Below are positions 47,501-58,415 of a stretch of 64,000 nt of DNA, in pieces. Position numbers and translations under genes: made by a program. The number at the start of each line of letters is the position of its first letter. Positions within the stretch are counted from its first letter, which is position 1. Origin of the DNA: Saccharina japonica (Eukaryota; Sar; Phaeophyceae; Laminariales; Laminariaceae); NCBI GenBank assembly GCA_008828725.1, contig MEHQ01001245.1, positions 1-64,000 on the forward strand, written 5' to 3'. The notes under the pieces are model-generated. The model worked only from the letters and a program-made list of their open reading frames with translations, was not told the origin of the DNA and did not search any database.

Positions 47501-47930
47501 CTACATATTAGGGATGCATCTACCCCTGAACTATCTGCAGTGGACGAGCAAGTGGAAATCAACCGACGATGTGTCCGGTGTTTATGCAACCTCAAGATAT
47601 CGTGTGGACAGAGAAACACAAGGCGTCCTGACAAATTATTGACAGGATAGGTTCTAGGCACGGGGCATGAGGGAGATATGCCGAAAAAGTTCGAAGTGTC
47701 ACCCTGCTCCCCCCACCCACCCCCAAGAAAAGGAAACAAGCCGCAGGTCCTCTGAAAAGCTGGACAGACGGCAATCATCTATAGTGCTCACCGGCTTTGT
47801 CCTTGTTGTCCACGACGCCCAGGTACTCCACCATGTATCCCGAGTAGGAGAACACGCCCATCTCGGCAATGAGTAGGCTGAGGAGACTAGCCATGATGGC
47901 TGCCATCGGCATGTACGGAAACGGGGCCAT
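32268..47930 (-). CDS. ZIFL-type major facilitator transporter, 9 distinct exons (3 duplicated)
   Basis: This is a twelve-helix membrane carrier of the zinc-induced-facilitator-like (ZIFL) MFS type. Plant members are H+-coupled exporters at the vacuole or plasma membrane; the substrate here is unknown. Exons join 47792-47930, 46585-46768, 44979-45082, 43296-43401, 42802-42912, 34854-35169, 34014-34109, 33319-33540 and 32268-32531. Every border is GT-AG, phases agree, and the sum is 1542 nt (513 aa plus stop). Visible marks are the MFS loop motif WGLVADRHGSR, the antiporter motif GSVLGPGMGG, a charged central loop of about 75 residues, and a C-terminal PDRRGEINGLSM segment. Exons 3-5 occur again, identical by eye, at 39334-39437, 37651-37756 and 37157-37267. 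Their 321 nt keep the frame, so inclusion would give 620 aa with three extra helices. The start is the first ATG of exon 1, at the usual family position before helix 1. Confidence 0.85.
33319..33540 (-). CDS. transporter exon 8
   Basis: It has 222 nt, phase 0 to 0, with acceptor ACAACAG and donor GTGAGTGA. It encodes VFFACGVMVLVFELLAVPYL, then a loop with GVRWSQRIGS, and a hydrophobic helix ending TVYVCSHS. Confidence 0.85.
34014..34109 (-). CDS. transporter exon 7
   Basis: It has 96 nt, phase 0 to 0, with acceptor CTTCGAAG and donor GTGGGA. It encodes AAFSGFDEVYALWALSTTAK followed by GGLDWSSLQLGQ. This corresponds to the conserved YDE..PLW..GGL..S...G segment of the family. Confidence 0.8.
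34358..34720 (+). mobile_element. tRNA-derived SINE, copy 3, in a transporter intron
   Basis: A full-length copy lies between exons 6 and 7, antisense to the gene. The head is GGTCGCCCCGGTAGACTAGT with B-box AGTTCGAATACC. The body has CTTCTCGCGATAAAAATGC, ACCGTAGTGGGGAGG and GACCCCGGATCTGAGTTACG. The 3' end is AATAAATGGGATGG plus an A-rich (CAAA)n tail. Confidence 0.75.
34854..35169 (-). CDS. transporter exon 6 (central loop)
   Basis: It has 316 nt, with acceptor TCCTCTCACAG and donor GTGAGT. It starts TRTAWYSSWFRFDRKGDDGD (the first codon is completed by exon 5). It continues as a Ser/Glu/Lys-rich cytoplasmic loop and ends with the beginning of helix 7 (RILLFADAVYS). Confidence 0.8.
37157..37267 (-). 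CDS. transporter exon 5, copy A
   Basis: It has 111 nt, with acceptor GAAAACAG and donor GTGAGT. It encodes NPYLLSNLVGAGLALVALPL and a helix end at VLDTKRVEASRP. By eye it is identical to copy B. Confidence 0.7.
37651..37756 (-). CDS. transporter exon 4, copy A
   Basis: It has 106 nt, with acceptor ACCACAG and donor GTGGGT. It encodes FSFSMGSVLGPGMGGILAEP then AKYHPQTFSEDGIFG. The GSVLGPGMGG part is the MFS antiporter motif. Confidence 0.7.
39334..39437 (-). CDS. transporter exon 3, copy A
   Basis: It has 104 nt, with acceptor GTCTCCAG and donor GTGAGC. It encodes LMLGLLDGMMTAAKTFVTEV then CGTEHSTVCMGLLT, corresponding to helix 4 and the loop after it. Confidence 0.7.
40223..40679 (+). repeat. 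457-bp segment repeated at 41122-41578
   Basis: It is nearly identical to 41122-41578 (offset 899), with two G/C differences near 40271-40280. The first 93 bp overlap the end of duplicated copy A, and so also match 45868-45960. It is intronic. Confidence 0.85.
40821..41121. repeat. (GGGGGGC)43 minisatellite
   Basis: Exactly 43 copies of a 7-bp unit span 301 bp, with no interruption seen. It can form G-quadruplexes on the plus strand. Proline-rich and glycine-rich frames through it are artefacts. It lies between the two large duplicated segments, inside an intron. Confidence 0.95.
41122..41578 (+). repeat. second copy of the 457-bp segment
   Basis: It abuts duplicated copy B with no gap. The order here (tail of the unit directly followed by its head) is what a head-to-tail tandem array would give. 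Confidence 0.85.
42802..42912 (-). CDS. transporter exon 5, copy B
   Basis: Same structure as the copy at 37157-37267. It ends with two bases of a codon that either exon 6 or the copy A exon 3 can complete in frame. Confidence 0.75.
43296..43401 (-). CDS. transporter exon 4, copy B
   Basis: Same structure as 37651-37756. It carries the antiporter motif of helix 5. Confidence 0.75.
44979..45082 (-). CDS. transporter exon 3, copy B
   Basis: Same structure as 39334-39437. It joins exon 2 in phase (LSR then LMLGLLDG). Confidence 0.75.
45969..46027. repeat. poly-G tracts around a CCCCCC hairpin
   Basis: A run of 21 G, then TTTTCCCCCCGC, then a run of 26 G. Such homopolymers are rare in finished genomic sequence and may mark a sequencing or assembly fault. 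Confidence 0.9.
46330..46460. repeat. (TAG/CAG)n triplet repeat
   Basis: An imperfect TAG/CAG trinucleotide tract of about 130 bp lies in intron 2 of the transporter. Confidence 0.9.
46585..46768 (-). CDS. transporter exon 2 (helices 2-3)
   Basis: It has 184 nt, with acceptor TTCCGGCAG and donor GTACGT. It encodes GYYAGLLSAAYMIGNMFSSR, FWGLVADRHGSR (MFS loop motif between helices 2 and 3) and helix 3 to AFLSR. Confidence 0.88.
47792..47930 (-). CDS. transporter exon 1 (start, helix 1)
   Basis: It has 139 nt from ATG at 47930 to donor GTGAGC. It encodes MAPFPYMPMAAIMASLLSLL, the rest of helix 1 and a loop ending VVDNKDKA. The P-x-P-x-x-P start just before helix 1 is usual for ZIFL proteins. 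Confidence 0.82.
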
Positions 47931-48037
47931 GTCCCCACTCGCGACGGCGCAACTCGCGACACGCACCTCGCGACGTTCCACACTCACACCGACCGATAGG
48001 TTAGTAAGTTAGTAAGGGAGTCTCCAGTCTTCAATAC

Positions 48038-48046
48038 CTTTAAATA
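48038..48046 (-). promoter_or_regulatory. possible TATA-like element of the transporter
   Basis: TATTTAAAG on the minus strand lies about 110 bp before the ATG. This is suggestive only. Confidence 0.3.
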
Positions 48047-48179
48047 CGACGGGACAATTGAAGAAAACAAGCCCACGAGCGAAAGTTAAATGTAGCGCGT
48101 GTGGGGAGGCGGTGACGGACCAGAGCAAACCCCTGGAAAGTTGGATCATATTCATGTTTTGTGCCGCATATTGGTGAAA

Positions 48180-48436
<257 letters not shown>

Positions 48437-48998
48437 GGTTAACGTGATGCAAATAACTCCCTTCGTATGCTGAATTTGTTTGTATGGACCTGTAGTCATA
48501 CGTCCATCAAGTTGGGATCTTATCGGCTGTCACCATGGTATACATGAAGAGCAACTCCGCGGCCCGAATTCCGCCTGATAGGCAACCGCCCGGTTGGTCC
48601 CTCGGCAAAACATCTCCGGAGTGAAGCCTTTGGCCTACAACGTAATATAGCATGCAGCGCAATAACCCTCTTCATAGGGCCATAAAAACAAAATAGGATT
48701 CTTATTGATTAGTGCTGCTGTGGGACGCAAAATATTCGGGGGAAACACAAAACAGAAATATTTGGAAATGGACGCGCCAGTCTGTGAGTAAGGCCGTTTC
48801 TTATGGTATTTTTGTTTAGGTCCATAACTGGACCCCTTTTGATCAAGGGCAAAAAAACAGCATCTTATCGAACCCAAAACAAGTCAGTTTTCATCTCGAA
48901 AAAAGGTGAATATCAGTTTGATCAGGCCACCTCGATCATTCTACGCCCCAGATTGATCAAGGTCAGAGGTTTCAAACTGGATATTTGAGCCTATATTG
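48437..48998. other. no gene seen
   Basis: Nothing is recognised. A few short frames are without features. Confidence 0.35.
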
Positions 48999-49157
48999 TT
49001 CCCATCCCATGTATTGTCTTCGCACTTCGGTCTTTCTCCCACCCTACAGCCTTGTCGTAACTCAGATCCGGGGTCACAAAGTAGGCTCCTCTCCCTCCTC
49101 CCCCACTACGTACGGCGATTGCCTTGATTTTTATCGCGCAGAGGCAGTCGATAAATT
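48999..49157 (-). mobile_element. tRNA-derived SINE, copy 5 (3' part)
   Basis: On the minus strand it reads CTCTGCGCGATAAAAATCAA, then GACCCCGGATCTGAGTTACG, and ends CATGGGATGG. Its 5' part stops where copy 6 begins. Confidence 0.7.
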
Positions 49158-49510
49158 GTAGCCGGTCGCCCCGGTGGGCTAGCAGGTAACCACGAAGCTT
49201 GGTAGCGTCAAGGTCGCGAGTTCGAGCCCCCCCGAGTGCATACGTACTCGTAGGGACTTTTTCTCGCAAAAAATAAATATCTTGACTAGCGGAAAGCGCG
49301 AGGAGGTGAGTTAGCAAAATTCGACGAAGATCGACGAGCATTGGGAAGGCTGGACCCTCTGCGCGATAAAAATCAAGGCAAGAACCGTAGTGGGGGAGGA
49401 GGGAGATGAGCCTACTTTGTGACCCCCGATCTGAGTTACGACTATTAATAGGGAGGGAGAAAGACAGAAGTGCGAAGATAATAAATGGGATGGAAAAAAA
49501 AAAGAAAAAA
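49158..49510 (+). mobile_element. tRNA-derived SINE, copy 6 (full length)
   Basis: The head is GTCGCCCCGGTGGGCTAGCA with B-box GAGTTCGAGCC. The body is TCTTGACTAGCGGAAAGCGC, GTTAGCAAAATTCGACGAAG, CTCTGCGCGATAAAAATC and GATCTGAGTTACGACT. The tail is AATAAATGGGATGG plus A-rich sequence. It is the best copy for deriving a consensus. Confidence 0.8.
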
Positions 49511-49511
49511 A

Positions 49512-49775
49512 AGAATGTTCAGCCTTCCCAACGCTCGTCGATCTTCATCGGATTTTGACCAACTCACGCTCTCGCGCTTTCAGCTAGTCAAGATATGTTT
49601 TGCGAGGAACATCCCTAGGTGTATACGATCATGCATTCGGGGGGGATCGATCTCAAGACCTTGACGCTAACAAGCCTCGTCGTTACCTGCTGTCGTAGCC
49701 CCCTCGCCTCGTGCAGTACGTACGTGTGATATGTACGCACGTACCTCCTACCGGGGCGACCGACCCACTACGACC
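49512..49775 (-). mobile_element. tRNA-derived SINE, copy 7 (5' part)
   Basis: The head is on the minus strand near 49772 (GGTCGCCCCGGTAGGAGGTA), with an extra GTACGTAC-rich segment. The body runs down to GTTGGGAAGGCTGAAC. It is tail to tail with copy 6. Confidence 0.7.
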
Positions 49776-49914
49776 TTTGTATAGGTTTTATATGTATACT
49801 ACGTTTAGTATAATGGCAGTGTATACTCGTATTATACATCTACAGCACACCAGAGAGTAGCACTGCTGTCTGCTGCTGTATACATATGATAGCACATAGT
49901 ATACGTGGTATTAT

Positions 49915-50338
49915 ATACAAGGGTTTTGCGGCTGACGCCGCCCGATCAACGAATCGAAACCAAGACCTTGGTAGTGGCTGCCAGTGGGCGTTGGAAGGAC
50001 GCCCAATTGCTGTTGAATGGTTAATACGTACAGTAGAGGATGTGATTGGGCCTGTATTTCCTTCACAATTGTCATATACACACCAGACAGGGTAGCAGCA
50101 CGCCGCGGTGGGAAGGAAGTAGAGGCATGCTGGTAGAGAGCATTAAGATTACCGTGCGAGTTCGTAGTGGTATGTAGTAGTGGTTGATCAATGAATGGAA
50201 ACCAAGACCTTGGTAGTGGTTGCCAGTGGGCGTTGGGAGGACGCCTACTTGCTGTTTAATGATTCAAAGAGGATGTGATTACGCATTTCCTTCACCACTC
50301 TCATGGTAAACAGCAGACAGGGTAGCAGCACGCCGCAG
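49915..50338. repeat. two direct copies of a tRNA-like repeat (D3)
   Basis: The block CAAGACCTTGGTAGTGG.TG then CCAGTGGGCGTTGG.AGGACG occurs at about 49960 and 50205. The leading part (ACAAGGGTTTTGCGGCTGAC) recurs at about 54389. The reverse complement contains TTTCGATTC, so it may be a worn tRNA-like head. Confidence 0.5.
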
Positions 50339-50540
<202 letters not shown>

Positions 50541-51080
50541 AGTAGTGTTGGTGGTAGTCTTGAAGTAGTAGTAGCATTATTAATAGTGGTGTATAACGTA
50601 TATACCTATCATACCATACATATTACAAGGTTCCCCTTCGGGATGTTGGTCACGTGAAATCCCGGGGGTGTCGCAAGGTGAAAATAGATCGCGCATGCTT
50701 CATAATTCGCTTTATGGAGCAAACCTTGGCATAGACTGCTGTATTGTTTAAAAGAAAAAGTAGTAGCGACGGCCATTCCTAACGAAACTAGTGTGACGAG
50801 ATGATATCGTATTTGAGGTACAGTGAGCTCCCGGTGTTAAGAAACTTCAGTTTGGTGTCCAGGCTCAACGACTTATTTTGTTTCCGTAGCCTATATAACT
50901 ATTTCGTGTAGGCTTTAAAGTCGACCCCACAGTGGTGAGCTGTGTTTCTAAACCAACGTGTTCTATTGTTCGTGCCAACCTCAGCTCATTTTTCTTGGCA
51001 CATAATTTATAAACTGCAGGCACCCACTACTACTGTATTTGTGTTGAATGGTGATTTGTGATGTCGAGTAGATTCACGAA
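50541..51080. other. no gene seen
   Basis: This is AT-rich DNA without recognised features. Confidence 0.35.
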
Positions 51081-52430
51081 AAACAACTCGTTAATCTATA
51101 CGCCATTTTGTGATTTGACCTAAATAAAGCGAAATCACGATCTGCGCCAATTTCTTTGTCGTGGTTTTACTCAAATCACGATTCGTGAGGTTTTTGTCGT
51201 GAATCGTGTTTTTTTTTGTCATGATTCACGACAAAAACCTCACGATTCATGACGCCATTTTTTTTACAATTTCCTTAAAAAAAAAGAAAATCACGATTCA
51301 TGACGTTTGTCGTGGCTCAAAATTTGCCTGATGAAGGCTCTACGTAACCCACCCGACACCATATCCGATGGCCGTAATATAGGGGCATACCAGGCCCTCC
51401 TTCGTACGCCGGTTGTGGACAGCGAGCGGCTGCCTACAGACACTGCTGGGTGCGGGCTAACGAGCACGCTGTGGCCTCGAAATCTCGAGGAGGAGGAGAC
51501 AAAGCGTGAAGAAAAAGCAAAATTAATCTGACAATCTCATGGGCTAGGCAGAGTAGACGACATGTCAGCGACATTGGAACATTGGAACCTCGCGCGGAGC
51601 TGGCCTGGCCGACGGCGCGTGAGGTTGGAATATGACAGACCGTGTCGGGCCTCTGCCCATGGTTTGAATCACGGACCGGGTCGGGAGCGGTCGGCCCGGC
51701 ACGGCCTGGCCGTGACTTACCTGCGAGAGTTGGCCCCACCCTCAAATACCGTTGGATTTGCAAATATCGGATTTTTGATAATTTGAAAATATCACGAAAC
51801 GTGACAAAAAAGCACTTATTTTCGTTAGGAAAGAAACATCACGAATCGTGATATTTTGTCATGCCAAAACGTCACTAATCGTGTTTTTTTTTTTCGTCAG
51901 GAACGGCCCTAAAACTGTTTTGTAGTAAATGCGCCTGAGAAAAAGGTACTTCGTGAATAATCAACGCAACCCAACGGTGTATCCAAATACCGGTATTAGG
52001 GCATACAGCTGAATCTGCTGCGTACACCGATTGTGGACAGCAAGCGGCTCCCCAAAGCAACCGCTGGGTGCTGGCGAACGCGCACGTTGCGGCCTCGAAA
52101 CCTCGAGGAGGCGGCACAGCGCAAACAAAAATGAAGCAAGCATCCTGAGAATCCGGGCGAGGCAAAACAGACGACCTGTGAGCTTGGCATCTCGCCAGCC
52201 GGGCCACACCGGCGGCGCGGGAGATTGAAATATCACAGGCTATGTCGGGATTCGGTCCGTGACTTGAAAATCTATCACAGGCCCGGCCCGGCCCGGCCCC
52301 ACTCGCCCACCAAACGCAAATATTCTTGGATAACGAACTTTCTTGGATATGAAAAATGTCACCAACAGTGACATAAACTGTGACATACCTAAAAAATCAC
52401 GAATCGTGATATTGTGATGTTGTAGTAAAT
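51081..52430. repeat. paired roughly 400-bp units framed by TCACGATTCGTGA palindromes
   Basis: The GC-rich units at 51340-51730 and 51960-52310 are diverged direct copies (TGTGGACAGC.AGCGGCT, GGCCTCGAAA.CTCGAGGAGG). Around and between them, AT-rich DNA carries many copies of CACGATTCGTGA-type palindromes. It could be two tandem non-autonomous elements; ends were not fixed. Confidence 0.5.
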
Positions 52431-53960
52431 GTCCCGAATCTGACTTTTGTTTTATGTTCGTTATGGATGACCCTCAGCAAGCCCTCGCAGGATACTGCTT
52501 AAAACAGCACATATCATACAGAGTGAGTACAAATAGTTCAGCACGAAGGCTATACACACAGAGCACACCTAGAGTACACATATACGACAGACGTGACTGT
52601 ACACAGAACAGTACCGACAGCATAGCACAGAGCACGTACAATAAACAATACACAACGAGTGAGTACACGGAGCACACGCAGTTATATCTACAGTAGTAGC
52701 TACTGTGTTGGAGAGAAGAGTGTGCACACAACAGTATACAAGGATTTATCACGGCTGTTCTGCGCTGTACAGCTGAGTATACACAAGATGGTTATGCCAG
52801 AGCTGTTGCCCGACGAGTCCCGCCCCGGTCTTATATAAGAAGAGTATTTACTACATGTTGGGCGGGTACCCTTGTACGCGTTTAGCAGCTGAAAACTCGT
52901 CTAAGGGAACCCGTCGAACAGCTGGGTACCCGGGTGCCCGTGGCCCAATTTCTCGGCGAGTATGAAGCGTTATCCATACCCGTAATGGGTATTTCGTAGC
53001 TGTTTTGTTGTTTTCAATCGCAGCTGTACTGCGCGGGTACTTTAAAGTAGAGGGGGAGGTTTCGCTGGATTCGCATACATCAAACATACACACACGCATA
53101 CACAAAGAAAGACCGAGCACAGCAGTCTTTCGTAGCTGTCACAACTGGACCTGCTGGATCCCCCGTGCTAGCTGTGTGCTACGGGTCCTGCGCACGCAAA
53201 CAGGACACCACAGCTGTGACAAAGGCAACAATCTGAACGGCGCCTACTGCGTGTTATGGAGCTTCGTCTGCTGTACTGCTGTGCTGTTGGATAAATGGCG
53301 CATCGGCTGCTTTGTAAGTTATAGTCTAGACTCGAGACATGTATCCGTAAAATACAGCAGTACTCGTAGTTTACGTAGATAGAGAGAGGTAGATATGATA
53401 TGCATACTACTTGTAGATCTGTGTATGTACTCTACGTAGATTCCAAAATAAATTTGGAACCAAATTACAATTTCACATAAAATGAGCATGGAATTGTTTT
53501 AGCGTCTCGTGCAACTGCTACTGCTGTACACAGCCCACAGAGATCAGACGCATGCAACATGGTACCAACTACTGCTGCACGGCACTTGATGTGTGCCTCG
53601 TTCAATGTCGGTGTGGTCCTTGTTGTCTCGTGCGTGCATCGAAGTTCATACAGATGAAAAAACGAAAAACAGTCGTACGATAAGTTGTCCATAGTACTTG
53701 CGAGGCGGTGTCAAGTCGGAACGTCTCCCCTGAGTTATTTGCCAGGATTCGCGACTTTGAAGGCCCAGAGCACGCCCCACGGGCCACGGCCGGGACCAGC
53801 ACTTGCGCCGCGGTGTACACGCGGCCCCCCTGGGCGCCCCGCAGCCGATAGAGCGAGAAAAGACCCGCGGCTGAAGATGAAAAGTGAAAGTATTCCGGGA
53901 AAATGTCCATTTGGTACCTAAACATATACGTACTGCTGTTATTAACACAATTATAAAACA
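52431..53960. other. no gene supported
   Basis: No gene is supported. A GC-rich patch at 53750-53870 has open minus-strand frames but no recognised domain. Several GGGTACCC palindromes lie at 52860-52935. Confidence 0.3.
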
Positions 53961-54310
53961 AACGTACGTATTTAACAACAACAGCAGTGTTCACGTACAA
54001 CGTATACGTGTACGTATCGAACATGCAATACATACGTACTGTTGTTGGTTCTAAAACGAACGTGCCGATAAACTTGTAGTGAAACACCACGGGGTGAAAG
54101 TAGTACGAGTATTAATAGTACAGGAGTGTTTCGAAAACAAATGACGTGTGTGAAAGGGCGAGATAGAGCGCACGGCGCGATGATGACGGTAAAAACGGCT
54201 TGAAGGCTATTCGCAAAGGGGCGCGACGCAAAGGGGCGCGAAGGTAGGAGATAAACGGGGAGATAAACGGAACTGATAGCGAAATTTTGATAAGCGTATG
54301 GCATGGTAGG
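53961..54310. repeat. dispersed repeat D2, copy 1
   Basis: Blocks shared in order with 63760-64000 are GCAGTGT.CACGTAC.ACGTATACGT, GTTCTAAAACGAACGT, GGTGAAAGTAGT and TAGCGAAATTT.GAT.AGCGTATGGCA. Confidence 0.55.
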
Positions 54311-55352
54311 CGGCGGGGGAGGATGAACGAGTGAGCAGAACACCGAACAGCTTACCGATAACGAGAAAGGTAAAGCATAATATTTATACAAGGGTTTTGC
54401 GGCTGACGCCCCCCAATCAATGAATCGAACCCAAGACTTTAACAGCGATAATAATGGCTGATCTGATAACGCCAAACGAGAAGAGCATGTGGACGCTTGA
54501 CATTGAGACGATAGTTTCTCGGCGCGGTTGAAAAACACAAAAACCGCACAGAAACTTGGCTGTTAAATAGGCAAAAATTCTCATGGCCTTCGAGAAGGCA
54601 ATCATCCGCCAAGAAACGCAACATACTCTTCCACTGGGTATTTTACTGCTGTACCCAAGCCGCCAAAAATCCTCTCCGCAACATATCGCCATAAAACTTC
54701 GCACACCAGTATATACCTCAGCTATAAAACCCCTTCCTTGGAAGAAGGGCATGCCTCTAAGAGCACACGACGCTTAAAAGACCCTACGAAGTCAACGCAC
54801 GCCAGGCACTCTGCTTGAAATAAATAAAAATGAAAAAAACAAAGCCCACGATACTCAACGCAGATTGAATTGCCCACGAAGCAAACACACTGCCCAGAGG
54901 CGACAACGACTCAATAGTAACTATCTCGTACTGAAAATACCTGATACCAGTATGAAGTACTACAGCTGGAGCAAATAATACACAGCGGCGCAATAATACC
55001 CGCGCACCCTTGGCCTGCTAGCTGACGCAGTATCTGACATACATTGTATCATTGTCTGATGGGATATTGTAGTCTACAACCAATCAATAAATAATATTCA
55101 ACTAACTGCTACTTATAGTAAATACTATAATCAGTAAAATACTAAGAATATGACACAACCAGTAGCAGTACAGCCATCAGCGATACAGAACGAGGTAGCG
55201 CGTACGAGTATTATATTTCTATAACAGCAAGCAGTGTCTACTCCACACCCTGGACAATAGGTTCGAGGTTGATAGGGTATCGATAGGATCCTATTCCAAT
55301 AGGAGGCCTATTATTGCTTGTGATAGGTATCGATAGGCACTTTGTGAAGCCT

Positions 55353-55770
55353 TGTTTGTATAACCGCTGTCAAACGTGCTCTGTGTAGCCACGTGCCTAT
55401 ACCGTGAGTCGTCAAGGAGGAGTAGTAGATAATGTACACTCGAACACCAAATACTACACACACACCAGGCTGGGTCAATACCGTTCTTGTCAGAGGCCCA
55501 ACCACATAAACCACACACAGGAGGTAAGCCGCACCAGGTTTGTCACCGGCTGCACCCCTCACACATATACGAGCAGTATCATTCTATCAAAGCCCGGGTC
55601 TCATCATCATTGTATCGCAGACTGCTCCCAGGAGGGAGACAGCAACCCACGCGAGGCATCATCTCAGATCATAATGCCTCGCCATACCATATAAACCCCA
55701 ATCTCCGTAGACCAGTATGAAACCGCCACATATCGGGAAACCAGTATCGAGCAACCGCATACCACAAACA
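55353..55770 (-). repeat. LTR (3' LTR in element orientation)
   Basis: 418 bp, TG..CA ends, with the polypurine tract just inside. Confidence 0.9.
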
Positions 55771-58415
55771 GCCCCCCTATTCGGTGCGCGATACGATAGG
55801 TCCCGAATACTTATCACCAATTGCCAGGTAAAACGGCAAGTCCCAAATTCCATAATAAAACATCGCCAAGGTAAAACGGCAACCCCAAATTCAATCCTTC
55901 ATTGCCAAGGTAAAACGGCAACCCCGAATTCCATCCTCAAGAATTGTCAACGTAAAACGGCAATCCCGATACCAAATCTCTCAATCTCGATTCCAGTATA
56001 TATCTCCTAAACTATAGCGAGACAGTAACTACGGGAAGGGGAAAATCCAACAAACGTGAGTATGCTGGTAAAACCTTCAAACAAAATCAATAACACCGTC
56101 TTCACATAAATACCGTACCGCCCGATAACATCGGCCCCCCTGTTGTGTACTCTGTAAGAGCACAACAACAGAACATCTCTGATATATAACACCTCAAATC
56201 AAATCATAGCAGCCCCCCTGCTTGACACTCCCCTCGGAAGTATACAAGAAGACAACAATCCGCATCTGAATCCAAAAGTACCATAGTTATCAGTAATTGG
56301 TTCCCCTGTACGTTGTGCGCAGTTAACCAATAGCCAAAGCGTACGGCACGATTCATCAAGACCATCGGCATACTCTATTGGCGTATTAACCTTATTCAAC
56401 GTATGGGTACCTCCCAACACTTTCTCCATTTCCTTAAGAACTCCTGAAGTTGGACGTTAATTCTTCAAGTACTTCCAAAAACATCCCATGCACATCGAAA
56501 ACCCCTACTATTATCCCCCAAAACCAAATGCCCCAAAACCCCCGGAAAAACAAACAAACAAACAAACCAGTGGATGAAATCACAACAAGTTCATCACAGA
56601 GTCACGGCCAAAGCGAAACATCTCAGCATGCAACGGTTTGATGAGAAAGTCGGCATGCTGCTCTGCCGACCGTACGTATTAATCTCAAACTATCCGTTAG
56701 ACACATGCTCTAGATATTTACGTCCTATAATCAAACCTTACACAGGCACCAGCGCGCATAACTACTCCACCAGAGACAGACGTCCGGTCAGTAGCCTTGC
56801 GTGCATCCGCATCCACGTACGATAAAACCCCAACTGGACTCGACTATCTGCGATGGAAAGTCTTCGTCGTGTTACCGAGTACAACTACTATCTCCCCCCT
56901 GCTCGGAAGACGACAAAACATCCATCGCATGGTTAATAGTAAAATCCTGCGACATCAGTGTGACTCAAAAACCCCTCAATCATAAAATCAAAACCAAACT
57001 CAAGTCCAAACCCACAAACCAGAAACATCAGCGATCTATATCAAATAAGCGCCGCAGACAACGAAACAAACAGAACGTCGTTGTCGTTGTATGCATTCAC
57101 TCACGTACAAGACTACTCGGTCCAGCGTTATAATTCAACTATCCTCCTACCAAAAACAAGCATTTAGGCCCTCGATATACCAGGTAAAGCATCGTCTCTC
57201 AATCATACCCCAGGTCATGATAAATGGACTGCCATAACCGAGATACGTGACAATGTACAGCTGTTGATGCTGTTATTTTATAGTATTCTGACATCGTACT
57301 TCAGAGGTCGTAGTACGCAATTCAGAATGCCAAATATCAGGTACCAGTATAACAGGTGCATATAACTCTACTCGTATATCCAATGCAAACATATTACAAT
57401 CCAAGCGTCATAAATATTTCGGCTCGTCAATTCCTACTGAAACAAAACGATCCAAAAACATTTAATCTACTGTGGGTCATTGCTACTAAGCGACCCCAAC
57501 CCCACGCGCTCAACCCCCGTCTCCTGCTCCCTACCCCACGGACTCGACGCTTGTCTTCCGCCGCGGCTCAACGTCACCGCGGCATGGACTACATCTCATA
57601 AATCCGCAGAGTTAGGGTGCATTTTGACTCGTTGAGCAAAGGGTGCATCGGGTGGTTACTTTCAGCGCCAGGAACCAAGTCAAATCGTTAGATAACGAAA
57701 CACATCATTATGCACTATGTCTGTGGGTAGAATCATGCCATCAAACCCCCCCTTGTGATTCTTCCCAGTACAACAGTAGTGACAAAAACATTCCGTGTGC
57801 AAGGGCTTGGTGAGGAAATCAGCATTGATTTTCACACATCAATATCATGTACCAGGTACTGCTGTAGAACCAAGCATAAATCAGCAGTAATTCTTCAACA
57901 CATTGATGACGCAGTGGAGCAAAATTAGCAGTAATTTCCCCACATTGTATATAATGCGCTGAAAAATCAAGTAATTTTCCAGCACATTAATATCAGGCAT
58001 TGCAGAATCAAGCCAAAATCAGCAGTAATTCTCCTACCAGCAGTAATATTCCAACACATTAAATATCATGTATTTGAGAATCAAGCTGGCAATCCACCCC
58101 CTGTTATGCTTCAAACAACACACAGCAGTACGGGTATCATGCATCCACGTATACATATAATACGGTATACCAGTACACAGCAGCAGTCTAACAGATCATG
58201 CACTGCTGCTGTAGAATCAAACAGTCAGAAATTATCATACACTGCTGCTTGCTGTATAATCAGTCCATCACAAACTGGTTCCACACAGCAGTGCACTTTG
58301 TCTGTAGAATCATGGCATCACAACCCCGCCCCCGTGATTCCAACAGCAAGACACACAAAGTATAGCGGTAGTGCATCATACCCGTAGGGTACAATCACAC
58401 AACTATAGCCCTCGC

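Noticed and set aside
53646-54090. GC-rich coding exon at 53750-53870
   Set aside because: Two minus-strand frames stay open, but neither shows a known domain nor clear paired splice sites.
54784-54993. Hydrophobic 69-residue minus-strand frame with one or two helix-like stretches, and the frame at 54417-54752
   Set aside because: No family is recognised, no splice-consistent partner exon was found, and the surrounding DNA is repeat-derived. They could be exons, but I cannot support it.
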